Source: Ophiobolus disseminans
Taxonomy: Eukaryota; Ascomycota; Dothideomycetes; Pleosporales; Phaeosphaeriaceae
Direction of reading: 5' to 3'
Assembly (NCBI GenBank): GCA_010093685.1
Contig: MU006233.1
Coordinates: 372,001-436,000, forward strand
Length of the DNA: 64,000 bases
Under the pieces are notes generated by a model. It searched no databases. It saw only the letters and a list, made by a program, of their open reading frames with translations, and had not been told where the DNA came from. Numbering within the stretch: the first letter of the stretch is position 1; each line of letters begins with the position of its first letter. Positions 1 through 10,728 of the stretch are shown here, piece after piece. The position numbers and the translations under genes are program-made.

Positions 1-1497
1 AAACGTGAGAGGAGGACCGAAGAGCGCCGCGACGTTGCACCAGCCGCCCCAGCTTATGCCCCGCCACCAGAGGCCGACCGCAAGCCTCGCGAGCTCCGCT
101 ACGAGGACGAGGAAAGGGACCGATCCACCCGCAAAGGGTCATCAGAGGGTAGCGGAGACGAGCGGCCCCGCCACTATGTCGATCGAGATGTTGAGCGACG
201 GCGAGAGGCTCCACCACCGCCAAAAGAAGCTGCTCTCGACCCCGACGAGGAGTATCGCCGCAGAGTGCAGCAAGAGGCTGAGCGAAGCAGCCGGTCCACC
301 CGCGACCGTGATCAAGGGGACTCGGATCGTGAGCGGGAGCGCCGTCGACGGAAAGACGATCGTGACGGTGAGCGAGTGCCTGAGGAGCGTTCCCGTGCTT
401 CCCCACCATCAGCAAGTCGAGAGGCACCCAGCTCCCGCTACGACGAGCGCTCCTCTAGCCTCTATGACGCCAATCTCGTTCAGGAGCCAGAGGCGTTCGA
501 CAAGCTCCAAGCGGATCAACCAAATCCAAACAAGAGTGTCACCATTGTCACACCGCCAAAAGAACCCCAGCCTGCCGTCAAGGGCATCTTGCGCAGGCCG
601 ACCGAGAAGTTCCCCGAAGAGCCTGAACCTATCCGCGAGGGCGTCGCTCCTCACAAGGATGCTCTCAAGGGCAAAGACATCCCAATTGGTGCTCGATGGA
701 CCAGGATCGACCGCCGTCTTGTCAATCCTCAAGCACTTGAGGAAGCAAAGGAGCGTTTTGAGGAGCGCATGGATTGTGTCATTGTTCTTCGCGTCTTGAC
801 GAAGCAGGAGATCCAGAAGCTGGCCGATCGCACCAAGAAGATCCGCGAGCGCCGAGGTATGTTGACGTTCGATGTTCAGTGTTGACCACACTAACGTTGA
901 TATAGAAGACGAATATGACGACCGTGATCGCGACGACCGCGACAAGCGAAGCCACAGAGACGACCGCGACAGCAAAGACGACGAAGACCGTGAGCGCGAC
1001 CGAGGACGCGACCGGGACCGCGAACGCCGCCGACGCTATGATGATGAGGAGAGCGAGTACGATGACCTCGGTCGCGAACGCGAACGCCCTAAGATGCTAG
1101 AACCCGCAAGGTGATTAAGATAACTGGGCTTTATGCATTTTATCTTTATCCCGCATCGATAGTCGACTTTGTCTGAACGATAGCTCACGAGTGTTGGTGT
1201 AGTGCACGCAATGAGCAGAACGAGGGGCAAAACGGCACTAAGCACCATAATCCGAGTAGAAAGATTTCGCCCAAACAAGAGCTTCGAGACCGCTTTCGCG
1301 ACGCTCAATCACACTCCAAGGGAAATCGAATTCATGACGAACTTCATCATTCGAGATCGGCGGATAGTGCTCATCACCACCACCATCGCCGCGGAAGCGC
1401 ACCTGAGCATAGACGCTCACATCACGCTTCGCACGAGAGCAGAGATGAGGTGAAGAAGAAGAAGAGTCGTATTAGCAAGGTGTTGGATTGGTTATGA
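1..1497 (+). CDS. DUF8035-like Arg/Asp/Glu-rich protein, 5' partial
   Basis: The frame is open from base 1, so the 5' end lies outside the window. I read three exons, 1-856, 906-1110 and 1203-1497, giving at least 451 residues. Intron 1 (857-905) has a GTATGT donor; intron 2 (1111-1202) runs from GTGATT to TAG and restores a clean frame ending in KVLDWL and a TGA. The protein is almost all charged low-complexity sequence (RDRD, RERE, DDRD runs, then a His-rich HHHHRRG segment). One ordered block, about residues 229-285 of the fragment, begins GARWTRIDRRLVNPQALEEA and ends KKIRERR. It matches the WT-x-I/V-x-K/R-x-LV pattern of the short domain I know as DUF8035, in fungal proteins of unknown role. 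A related domain occurs in the gene at 44188-45859. Function is unknown. The splice model is strong because both joins restore long coding frames. Confidence 0.8.
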
Positions 1498-2170
1498 GTA
1501 GATGTTCACTTTTGTACATAGCGCAAGGGAAGCGGCAACTTTCTGTTTTGCGGATAGGGCGGGGTGGAAGAACTGATGCAGGCTTGCATGGCTCGAAAAT
1601 ACACCTAGTTACGCTGACTATTGCATCTTTGCTTTCTCGTGCATGGTTGCGCTTTGATGTTGATGTGGGGACAGTTGTGAATGGACGTGAGGCTGCAAGG
1701 ATGCATGCGATGAAGTGGAAATATTAGCCTAGTCACATTTCCGTCTCTCCCACCATTCTACTTAACCACTAAAAATTTGCACCTGTAGTCACCCCCATAT
1801 CTCACTGCAGGTCAAGAAGTAACGGCGTGCAGATGCTGGGAAGGAATAAAGTGAACGTCTCGATAGGATTGGATGGCCTCACTCGGAGGTCTGTCTCGCG
1901 CCGAAGCTCCGAACACGTGTATCGACAATACTGCATTCTCCTAGGCAACAAGGCCGCAATAGGTGTATGGCTGCCTGGCTGGTAGGTTGGGTGGAGCTTT
2001 GGTGGATTCTACCTGAGGTTGTTTTGTGGTTGCATTGGGGGAGAGAGGTATAAAGTGCAGGCTGGATGCGATAGAAACGTTCAGACATCGAAGCATTCAC
2101 ATCAACATCAATCTTCATTTGGATCATTGAGACTTGAGCTTTTTCATACTATTACCACTTTTGAAGCACG
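1498..2170. other. intergenic, promoter of NmrA-like gene
   Basis: No convincing gene. A TATA-like TATAAAG sits at 2049-2055, about 120 bp before the downstream ATG at 2171. Confidence 0.5.
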
Positions 2171-3245
2171 ATGCAGATCAAAACCATCGCAATCCTTGGT
2201 GTAAGTCAAAGCACGTCGACTCGCAGACTTCAGCTAATGCATTACAGCCAGGCGGAAACGTAGGCAGCGCCATCATATCCGAACTCATCAAGGATGGACT
2301 CCGATTCAAGATCACAGCCATCACCCGTCCATCCTCAACCTACGCCACACCCCCAGATTCGACCATCACCCACAAGGCCGTCGACTACGCATCTTTCGCC
2401 TCGCTCAAGGAAACATTCACAGGCCAAGACGCAGTCGTAAACTGCATCACAGGCGGCGCAACGCAATACGACCCCACGAAACTCATCATCGACGCGGCAG
2501 TTGCTGCTGGCGTGGGGTTTTACTTCGCAAACGAGTTTGTCAGTTATCTGGATAGCGAGCAATACCGCCGGTTGCCAGAAGCTTTCGTCGGCGGGAAAGT
2601 CCGCATAAGAAAATATCTCGCGGGGCTCGCGGACCAGGGGGAGATGACGTGGAGTAGTCTGAATGGCGGGCCGTTTTTCGATATGTGTAAGTCGGCATAC
2701 AACTCGTACTGCATGTTTCTGACGTAAGGAAATATATAGGGCTCGCAAAAGGCCCCGCAGGCATCGACATTGCGAATCGCCGCGCAAGGATCTACGGCAC
2801 AGGAAATAATCCTTTATTCTGGACGCCGTTGCCGACTATGGGTCTCGCCGCAGCAAACATGCTGCGCAATCCCGACCTCATCGCCAATCGCCCAATCTAC
2901 ATCTGCCCCATCGCGCAGCTCAGCCAAAACACCCTCCTAGCCACCGTGGAGAGAGTCTTGGGCAAGAAGTTCGAGGTGGAGCATGTGGACGTCAAGAAGA
3001 TTAATGAGCATGGGCGAATTGCGCTGGAGCGCGGCGAGGCGGGCAAGGCGATGAAGGGCCTAGGGGTGAGTAATCAGTTCTACGAGGGGGATTCGGGGAA
3101 TGATTTTAGCCATTTGCTTGAGAATGAGGTTGTGGGGGTGGAGATGGTGGGCGTGGAGGACGCAGTGCGCGAAGTTATCGAGCGGTATGGAGAGGATGTT
3201 AAAATTGTGGAGGGTATGTATTATGTTGAAGCGTGCGAGATTTAG
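2171..3245 (+). CDS. NmrA-like / isoflavone-reductase-like NAD(P)-binding protein
   Basis: Exons 2171-2200, 2248-2686 and 2740-3245 encode 324 aa. The start is the ATG at 2171, because exon 1 (MQIKTIAILG) joined to exon 2 (PGGNVGSAI) makes the classic Rossmann dinucleotide motif GPGGNVG at residues 10-16, after a beta strand. Both introns (47 and 53 bp) are GT-AG. Family features that follow are a substrate-side block with GVGFYFANEF, then a SLNGGPFFDMWL segment typical of the NmrA/isoflavone reductase group of atypical short-chain dehydrogenases. Members are either oxidoreductases of small aromatic molecules or redox-sensing regulators; the sequence does not tell which. Cytosolic, since no signal peptide is visible. 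Confidence in family is high, in substrate nil. Confidence 0.85.
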
Positions 3246-3300
3246 AAGTACTTTTCACAGATTCCTAGTATAGTACACATATGACAGACAAGCTGTGGGT

Positions 3301-3917
3301 TCAGAATCTACTCCGATCCGGCTTCCCCTCCTTCCGCACCGTGTCCCGATAAGCCTGCGCTTTATTCTCCCACATACTCCCCTCATTCGTCCACATCTGC
3401 ATCTGCACCTCCTCCACCCTCTGCGGAAAAAAATCTACATTCAACTCCTCCCCATCCTCCTTCTTGCTCACACGGCACACAAGCATCGTCCCATCCTCCT
3501 TCGACCACTCATCCATAGCAACAAAATACCCCTGCCTCACACTGCTATCCAAATAGTACTTCTCGCCCTCATACGTAGGCTGTTTCTGCAACCACTGCGC
3601 ACATTCTTCCACGGTCTTGCCTATCCAGTGCGAAGTCCAAGAATCGGGCAGGGGCGGTTCGGTGCCTTCTTCATCGGGTTTGTCGGTTTGTGGTGGGGCG
3701 GGCATGTCTGCGTAGGAAGTGGACGCGACCCAGAAACTCCAGCCGGGCGTGGGGTCGCCGTCGTGTGCGCGTTGGAGACAATCGTCGAGGAACTGTGTGA
3801 GGCATGTGAGTTTGTTGGTTGCATGGGTACAGACGAATTTTATTGGCGCGGGTTCTGTACCTCCTTCGAGATGCTTGCGTCGAGGACGAAGAGTGCGTAG
3901 GGGGGTGGGAGAACCAT
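3301..3917 (-). CDS. conserved fungal hypothetical protein (182 aa)
   Basis: Minus-strand gene read as two exons, 3917-3861 and 3792-3301, with a 68-bp intron (GTACAG donor, CACAG acceptor). The join fuses MVLPPPYALFVLDASISKE to FLDDCLQRAHDGDPTPGWSF in one frame. An alternative is one unspliced 250-aa frame (4053-3301), but its first 87 residues look random, so I prefer the spliced form. Visible features are a hydrophobic N-terminal strand (YALFVLD), a WSFWVASTSY block, and a C-terminal half rich in Glu and Trp (CAQWLQKQ, VQMQMWTNE). No signal peptide or transmembrane segment. I do not recognise a named domain. It lies tail to tail with the NmrA-like gene, 55 bp apart. Confidence 0.6.
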
Positions 3918-4778
3918 TGTTAGTGGGATAGGCGATTGGGATGGGTTTAGAAATTGGAAATGCGGGGATTTGGAAACTCTGGTGGTGAGGTGGAGAGTTG
4001 TACCAAATGGTGAGAGAGTGCAACACCGCACGCGCTATGTCATATGTAAGCACACACTAATCGCCCCCAACCACATGCACCGCTCCCCTGTCCACGTCGT
4101 TTCAGCCTTGTTCTTAGGCTCACCATGTATCTAATTTCGAACGCATATAAGTGGCGGACTGCACTGGAAAACAGCGCAGGAATTCGCTTACTTTCTTAAT
4201 ATACTAGCGAGGCTTGTACCTTTGGCTGCTATTTGGGGCGAGGCGGATTGGGCCCAACGTCTGCTGGGCTTCAAGTTGGTATTCCTTCGATTTAAATTGA
4301 AATGTCAGCGCTAAGATGCTGGAGGCCGGGAGGTGTAAGACTGTCCCGCCCATAGCTTTTTGAAACTTCGGGAAACACGCGAATCCAATGTCTCATACCT
4401 CTGGGGGGCCTTTGGTCTTGATCATTTTATCAATACCACAATGAGCGATTGGTATATCCCGAGGACATTGATATCAGTAAGCCGTCCTTGATCTGATGTT
4501 GTGCAACCATGCTTCTGCTCACCTACCTGTAGCACTGCCTCGCGCATAGCCTCTGGCCCTTGAAGGGACTTGAGAATCTGAGCATGTCTGAGAACTACAT
4601 TATGCCATATCTTGGTGTATAAATGCATTGCTTTGCTCTTGTATGCTTTCTACAATAACACTACCTTCACTGTCTTCTTCTTTCCGCTTGTCTATCTCGA
4701 CAGTGCTTCACGATCGTTGCATTTACGAAGTATCCTCTTCTTACTCAGACTCAAACGTCACTGTCCCTTCTTTTTAAG
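3918..4778. other. intergenic, divergent region before the nuclease gene
   Basis: 860 bp between a minus-strand gene and a plus-strand gene. Pyrimidine-rich near 4660-4775, as expected just before a fungal start codon. No gene or RNA recognised. Confidence 0.4.
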
Positions 4779-6002
4779 ATGTTCTGCTTCCTAGCCTTTG
4801 CCTTGTTGGTGCAGACGTCACTCGGCTCGCCGTTAGAAAAGCGTGCCACAGACTATGGAACATTTCAGGTAGACTGTAAAGGTTCCGAGAACGCGTGCAA
4901 CAATGCATGTTATTATATCAGGTGTCTGGTAAGTCTATACAAACCACTGCCTGAGCGAATCCAAACATATAAATGCTCAAGAAGCATAAATTGCGACACC
5001 GAATTACTCACTGACATGTTTGGGCAGGCACCCAACGATCCTGATAACAACAAAATAACCTATGTCGGTACTGGTCACGCTGACAACGACCGCAATCGTA
5101 TTGAGTCGGGATGTCAAGTAAACAACCCCCAAGGCTCCAGTATATGCAGGGCCTTTCCATTCAGCCAGGCGTTCAGCAACAAGCTGGCAACCGACTGGCA
5201 ATGCGACGAGTGGCCACCCGCGCTATCCCAACAACCGGCCTTTGGCCAAAAGGCCGTCGCAAACAGCCTAAGATGCATGCCCGGTGCAGACAACGGCTCC
5301 CTCGGAGGCAAGCTTGGAGGCTTCGCAACCAAAACGCACAGGATGGTGCGCGACGACTTCTTCCGCGTGGACTTCCTTGCCAAAATCGCATCCGCAGACC
5401 AGAACCTGGTGCCCTTCTGCGTTCGCCAAGGCGCGACAATGTGCCAACCGATAGGCCCAGGCGACCGCACCCAGTTCCAGATGACCAGTAAGGCCATTAG
5501 CGGCGGCAAGGTCAGCTCGCCGTACAACGACCCCAATGCAGGCTCCAATGACAATAAATACCACATCGCCCGCACCCCGTACGACAACCTCTACCAGTGC
5601 AGTGTCGAATTCACTCGCACCGGTAACGCAACATTCAACCAAATCAAGCTCTTTGACTGGGAGAACAAGGAACACAGGCCTCAGCGGGGCTGTGCGCTTA
5701 ATAACAATGGCGATTCATGCGATGTCCCTGGCCTGCCGCAACCTCTGCGGTTGAAGCGCCTAGGCTTTTTTGGCACCGCGGTGGGGTTTGAATACGCGCC
5801 TGGCACGCCTATGTCGAATATCAACCAGTTCGACTGGGACTCGGATATGGTCGGAACTGGCCGCGGGCCCTGGACTGATCCTTCCACCGATCCAAATCGC
5901 AACCCTGGCAGGTTTTGCAAGGTTACGCCTGGTAGTGCGGCAAGTACTGAGAATTTTGACTGTTGGTTCCCATGCTACAAGAAGGCTACTGGGTTGCCTT
6001 GA
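4779..6002 (+). CDS. secreted NucA/NucB-type deoxyribonuclease
   Basis: Two exons, 4779-4928 and 5028-6002, encode 374 aa. The 99-bp intron is a multiple of three and open, so an unspliced 407-aa reading also exists. Splicing is preferred because it makes a continuous Cys-rich block (CNNACYYIRCLAPNDPDNN) typical of the family. Residues 1-16 form a signal peptide, followed by a Lys-Arg Kex2-type site (LEKR, residues 19-22). The core has the CDEWP motif near residue 106 (the acidic motif of NucA/NucB nucleases), then an RCMPG segment, many cysteines, and a long C-terminal extension ending CWFPCYKKATGLP. Family knowledge: these enzymes are extracellular nucleases of bacteria and fungi. Role inferred: nutrient scavenging or degradation of extracellular DNA. 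Activity is untested. Confidence 0.8.
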   Translation: MFCFLAFALLVQTSLGSPLEKRATDYGTFQVDCKGSENACNNACYYIRCLVSLYKPLPERIQTYKCSRSINCDTELLTDMFGQAPNDPDNNKITYVGTGHADNDRNRIESGCQVNNPQGSSICRAFPFSQAFSNKLATDWQCDEWPPALSQQPAFGQKAVANSLRCMPGADNGSLGGKLGGFATKTHRMVRDDFFRVDFLAKIASADQNLVPFCVRQGATMCQPIGPGDRTQFQMTSKAISGGKVSSPYNDPNAGSNDNKYHIARTPYDNLYQCSVEFTRTGNATFNQIKLFDWENKEHRPQRGCALNNNGDSCDVPGLPQPLRLKRLGFFGTAVGFEYAPGTPMSNINQFDWDSDMVGTGRGPWTDPSTDPNRNPGRFCKVTPGSAASTENFDCWFPCYKKATGLP

Positions 6003-6004
6003 AT

Positions 6005-6028
6005 GTGGGAGCGTGGGAGCGTGGGAGC
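6005..6028. repeat. three tandem copies of GTGGGAGC
   Basis: Perfect 8-bp units at 6005-6012, 6013-6020 and 6021-6028, beginning 3 bp after the nuclease stop codon, so inside its 3' UTR. Probably a small slippage repeat. Confidence 0.9.
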
Positions 6029-7904
6029 GTGCTGAGCGTATTCAGGTGGTGCTTGAAAAGGAAGAAACACTCACTGGCAACGCGTGTTGTAAACAGCAGC
6101 AGACAGATAAATAGTCTTTCTTCTATGCAAAAGAAATACATTATGCACATGCTTCCTGTCTTTGTGCAGGTATATATATATTACAGGTAGGTAGTGAAAG
6201 ATATATATATAGCAGTGGTCGGTCGTTAGTTGTCATATGCCAAAAAGAAAGGCAAAAAAGCACTTCCCAGCCACATTTACTGCGGTGTTGGTGACCTGTA
6301 AACTGAACTTAACCAGTTTTCGGTGGAGGGAATTGGACCCTCAGGGATTCGAACCAGTGCACCCGGGTCCTCTTGGTTGAGAATAGACCGACGCGTTAAA
6401 CCTTTCAAAGGGTAAGGTTGATACGAAGTTAGACTGGCGAACGAAAAGCGAGGTGGCACTGTTTCTGAAAGACTGCAGTGTTGGACGCTTTATATAGTGG
6501 GTGTTGATGTTGGGTGTTGGGTGAGGTAAAGGTCGGCGGGGCACGTGCGTTGCGCGCAAACGCTGGCGACTTGGGAGATGGAGATGAGAGATGTGTGCCT
6601 AGCGTGCTCGGTATCGCAAACGGGGACCTGAGCTTGAGCGTGGCGTCGCAGAGGTGCGCGAGTGAGTGCGTGTTCTTCCATGTTTGATGTGCCGTGCAGA
6701 GCATTTCTTATCTTATAACGTCTAAAGCTGCTGCTGCCGCTAACGCTAGATCTGTGGTTATTCTTTGAGAGCGGAGGAGATTAAGCATAATTTGATAGGC
6801 GTTCCATGGTTGAGAGGAGTGCTAGGTTTTGAGTCGAAGGTGCACCGTGGTTATGAATCTCAACATTTGCCGTGCAGAGCAATTGAAGAGACAACAAGAG
6901 TTCCTGGGCTAGGAAATAGGACAGTGATGAACATAACAATAGGCCGCGCATGATAGCTTTAGAATACCGTGTCCCAACGTTTTTGTGCAGATGCGTTCGC
7001 AACTCACAAGACGACAATATCGAATCCAGCCCACTGCGAAATTCAAACATGAGATATCTTCGGACCGATCGAAATTGGATGAAAACGAGAAGTGACAACA
7101 TTATCTGGGAGGCTCCACGCGTTGTTGTAACAACATATGCAAGATTATGAGAAAGGAAGGTGTTCACCGCAATGCCGCCCAGATAGAAGCTTGAGCGCGG
7201 GAAGAGGAGGATGCTCATGAGAGCATACATCAGAAGACTCGGGACAGATCTAAGACAGCGCAATTATGTTCTGATCACAACTACCTCACGGTTGTCCGCT
7301 TTCTCAGCTCTCAGGCAAGATGTGAGGCCCTTGACAGGAGCCCGAGAGGATGCGGACTAAGTCGATGATGAAGGAAGATCGGTACGTGATGCGAAAGAGT
7401 GGAAAGGTATGTGAACACACTCGGTCTTTATGCCCTTTACTTGGATGGCAACCTCAGGTGCTTGGGCCTACGCGAATAATGACAAAAGGTGAACGATGGT
7501 CGAGGGACAGCCTGGACTTCAACAAAGGAGCCCAACAGCGTCGTTGCTCAGGACGAGCGGCGCGGGTGCAAAACCGAACAACAAAAGAGTAAGCTACGTA
7601 GGGAATGAAGACTGCTGTAGGAGGTGCAAGTGCGGTCGGTCGTCCACATTAGCAAACGTCGCCTAAACTGCTAGCCGGCTTCGGTTCCGCTGCTGACTCG
7701 CATTATGGCGTCTTCTCATCGACCCACCACGCTCTGTCAATCTTCATTCGTCGCAGAGACACCGCAACGAAACGCAACATTGCTAGACTACATTGCGCGT
7801 AGTTCTTCATTTTCTCCGAGCCGAGCGGCGATAACGACCTGGCCCAGCAAGAGTACCACGGAGAATTCATGCACGATTAGCTGAGGGACACGGATATCAA
7901 AATC

Positions 7905-7912
7905 TATATAAA
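7905..7912 (+). promoter_or_regulatory. TATA box of the GST gene
   Basis: TATATAAA about 110 bp upstream of the start codon at 8022, a usual distance for fungal core promoters. Inferred from sequence only. Confidence 0.55.
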
Positions 7913-8021
7913 GGCACCGTCTTTTCCATACAATATTGACATTCTAATTCGATTTGCTTGTCAGTAATTGTTCGAAATTCTGAGCGTTCGCTGTCACCGC
8001 CACCTCAGCCAAAACCCCGAC

Positions 8022-8669
8022 ATGGCGCCCAAACTCCACCTCTACATGTCCACGGGCGCATGCTCCCTAGCCCCACACATAGCCCTTCAGGAATCCGGCC
8101 TCGAGTTCACTACCACCGATCTCGGAGCTAAACGGGGCTATCCGGCCGAGCACTTGCATCTTAACCCCAAAGGACGCGTCCCGATCTTGGACCTAGACGG
8201 CGAGCGCATCACCGAGACGCCTGCCATTCTCGGCGTGATCTCAGCTCTCGCACCGGAGAAGAAACTGCTAGGCAGCACGCTACTTGAGCGAGCTCGTGCC
8301 CAAGAATGGTTGGCGTGGTTGTGCGGAACTTTACATGGACAGGGCTTCGGTGCTTTGTTCCGACCTGCTCGCTTTGTCGGGGATAAGGAGGAGTTGTACG
8401 ATGTTATCAAGGCTATCGGGCTCCAGTGCGTGAAGAATTCTTTCGCCTATATCAACGAGAAGCTTGAGGGAAAGCCGTTTGCAGTCGGTGATGCGTTCAC
8501 TGCTGTTGATGCATATTTGTATGTGTTCTATCGCTGGGGAAACATGCTGCGGCTCGGCATGAAGGAGAACTATCCGAATTATGCGCGGTTGGTGGATGAG
8601 GTTGTGAAGCTGGACAGTGTGAGGAAGGCAGTGGACGCAGAGGGGATTAGCTTTGATGGTACACTTTGA
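8022..8669 (+). CDS. beta-class-like glutathione S-transferase
   Basis: Single exon, 215 aa, starting at the ATG at 8022 (MAPKLHLYMS); an upstream in-frame reading from 7968 lacks a convincing start. The N-terminal thioredoxin fold carries TGACSLAPHIALQESG, the signature of bacterial-type beta-class GSTs, in which the Cys (about residue 14) is the active-site residue. The glutathione-site segment GRVPILDLDGERITET with cis-Pro and acidic/Thr residues follows, then an all-helical C-terminal domain ending near FAVGDAFTAVDAYLYVFYRW, the N-capping-box region of GSTs. Cytosolic detoxification by conjugation or disulfide reduction is the expected role. It has no intron, unlike most genes here, which fits but does not prove transfer from bacteria. 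Confidence 0.85.
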   Translation: MAPKLHLYMSTGACSLAPHIALQESGLEFTTTDLGAKRGYPAEHLHLNPKGRVPILDLDGERITETPAILGVISALAPEKKLLGSTLLERARAQEWLAWLCGTLHGQGFGALFRPARFVGDKEELYDVIKAIGLQCVKNSFAYINEKLEGKPFAVGDAFTAVDAYLYVFYRWGNMLRLGMKENYPNYARLVDEVVKLDSVRKAVDAEGISFDGTL

Positions 8670-8817
8670 TTTTAAGATGATCGCGAAAAGAGACACTGCT
8701 CTTCATCCTCCAGCATTCCCGAGATCACCCATGATTTCGTCCCTTGCTGTTGCTATGCACCATCGTAGTGAGCCCACCAGTCCCCAATACCAGCGTATTC
8801 ATGCGACATAGCCACGG

Positions 8818-10278
8818 CTAATCCTCACTCACGGAGTCTGAATCTGAATCGCCTTCGTGATCTTCGTCACAGTCACATGTATCTGAATCGCTATCCACCG
8901 AAGAGTCTTCCTCCTCCGAATCGCACCACATGCCGTGCGCAATCGCCCTAGTCGAGTTTCCGTCGTTACTCAGCTCATCCATGAGCCTGTAGTGGTTGTC
9001 AAGAATGTAAGGTTGAACCTAGCAAGATCAGTGTGAATCTATGACAGCTTGGTCGCAGATCGCTTACCGTAAGCAAGTATTGAGCCATCTCGTGTTCCCA
9101 ATCTGTGTCTTCCAGGAAAAAATTGTTGATGTTCCTAATGACAATTTCATCGTCCTCAGGCGGCTCACCTCGCCATCAGTTGCCGCGGTATGTCCAGACG
9201 ATGTTGACTTCGGCTCCTTCTGCTATGAAGGCGGCGCGAACTTCCCTGAGCACATTAACGACTTCGGCGATGACATTGATGCGGATGTATCGCTGCAGCA
9301 ACAAGATATGTAGCTTGAAGTTGCTGTTGTTCTTGATCGAGAGCAGCTCGTTGAACTCTTTTTTTAACAGTTTTCGGTCAATGTACGCCTTGTCAACCGC
9401 GGTGTGGCGGCAGTTCTTCGTCATCGCATGCTGTACCCGTGGTGTTCGATACGAATCTATCTTGCAGTGGATACTGAGATCTCGTAATATATCCTTCGGT
9501 GTGAGGCCAACGTAGAAGCAGTCAGTGGTCAGAACGCGATGTATCCAGCTTGGTGACCACAGGATGAATCCAGCGCCAACATATGACTTGTAGAGGGCTT
9601 CAGCGACTTCGAGAGCAATCTTAGGACCAACGTATTGTAGGCTGAGGAAGTGTGGTAGATGGTGATAGTCGTAAAGATATAACAAGGTGTCTTCGTCCTG
9701 GGAGTATGCCCCGCGAGCCATGTCGTTGAGGAGAGAAGCCGCTAGACGCGTCTCTCGATCCCAAAGAGAATCGTAGATCATATCTCTCAATTCGCGTGGA
9801 AGACGAGTCTGCATATCTTCTGTAAACTTGAGGTTCCAAGCCTTTAAGTATGGAAGAATAGAACGCTCGTAGACACTATACACGTGAGCTTAGACGAGAT
9901 CTTTCGTCGCCGAGACATCACGAAGTGAAATCGAGGATGTGCCGAGAATTCTGGATGTCTTACCCGGGTAGCCACTGGTTGTGTTGGCCGCGATTTAGCT
10001 TCCGCATGGTTTTGAGCGATCGCGCCTGCTCTTGCAACTGGTTCAGTTGGTCATCGATAGCTTGGTCTCTAAAGAAAAGGGTTAACAATTTTCCCTGGTT
10101 ATAGTTTGCACAAGAGTTTACTTATGGGTAAATTTCTTCAACGTCTGTCTCGAACTATTGGTCACGTCAGCTTTGAGAACCATAGAACTTCGAAGAGGTA
10201 GATTTTGACTAACTGGTGCATCTGCACAATCGCCTGGCTGAGCCGGCTTTCGGTAGGGGTCGCCCGTTGCTCGACCAT
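8818..10278 (-). CDS. F-box-like, acidic-tailed protein, tandem copy A (385 aa)
   Basis: Six exons on the minus strand: 10278-10214, 10154-10122, 10068-9964, 9875-9209, 9154-9068, 9018-8818. Residues 1-68 are polar and helix-forming and end in LRKLNRGQH-type sequence. About residue 90 begins LPRELRDMIYDSLW, a pattern found at the head of many fungal F-box-like or DUF proteins. A long domain follows (DYHHLPHFLSLQYVGPKIAL, CRHTAVDKAY), then an acidic Ser/Asp/Glu tail of about 35 residues (DSDSDTCDCDEDHEGDSD). The model is supported by exon-by-exon agreement with the neighbour copy at 10729-12154 (exons 65/33/105/667/87/201 versus 68/33/105/653/83/213 nt). Intron 4 (9155-9208) is the weakest: donor GTCAAC, acceptor CTGAG, 54 bp with an in-frame stop. 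Function unknown. Confidence 0.65.
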
Positions 10279-10728
10279 ATTTTCTCGCACTTAGGGGAAG
10301 TTGAGTAGTTTGAAGAGGCGAGGGGGAAGGTTCTTGTATGTGAGTGCGATTGCCAACCCTTGATTGCTCTGCAAGCTAACGCTAAAATGCTCTGGGTATA
10401 GCCAGGTCGACCAAGCGACGCAAGTGTGTCACTTTTCTTTTCACCGCAAGACAATTCTTCTAAGAACTCCTACATCCGCACTGTACGCTGTGGGAGCATA
10501 AGTTTGTTGGAAAGCAAGACAAGCAAAATACGGTCAAAGTGGAAGATGCTTTGGTTGATAGGACTGTAGATACGCGGCGATTTGATGTGTCTCATATGTG
10601 ATAAACCTGTATTTTTGCGCACAGACGGTCAGGATATAAACATCTTCCATGCTTCCTCGTTGGTACAATATTGCACTACATTTTCATGCTCTCAAAACGT
10701 GGGTCGTCGATACCGCGAATGGTGTCAT
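10279..10728. other. spacer between tandem paralogues
   Basis: 450 bp, holding the 3' flank of copy B and the promoter of copy A. Nothing else recognised. Confidence 0.4.

Larger units (their letters stand above)
6003..8021. other. intergenic, 2 kb
   Basis: No supported gene. It holds a triple GTGGGAGC repeat at the left edge, a TATATA-rich stretch near 6170-6212, an isolated tRNA B-box-like sequence near 6350, and the TATA box of the next gene. The open frames here show no domain. Confidence 0.4.

Noticed and set aside
6340..6420. tRNA-like sequence on the minus strand with a perfect B-box (GGTTCGAATCC)
   Set aside because: I could not fold an acceptor stem, D arm and anticodon arm that agree; only a short hairpin (GGACCC/GGGTCC) forms. 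At most a degenerate remnant.
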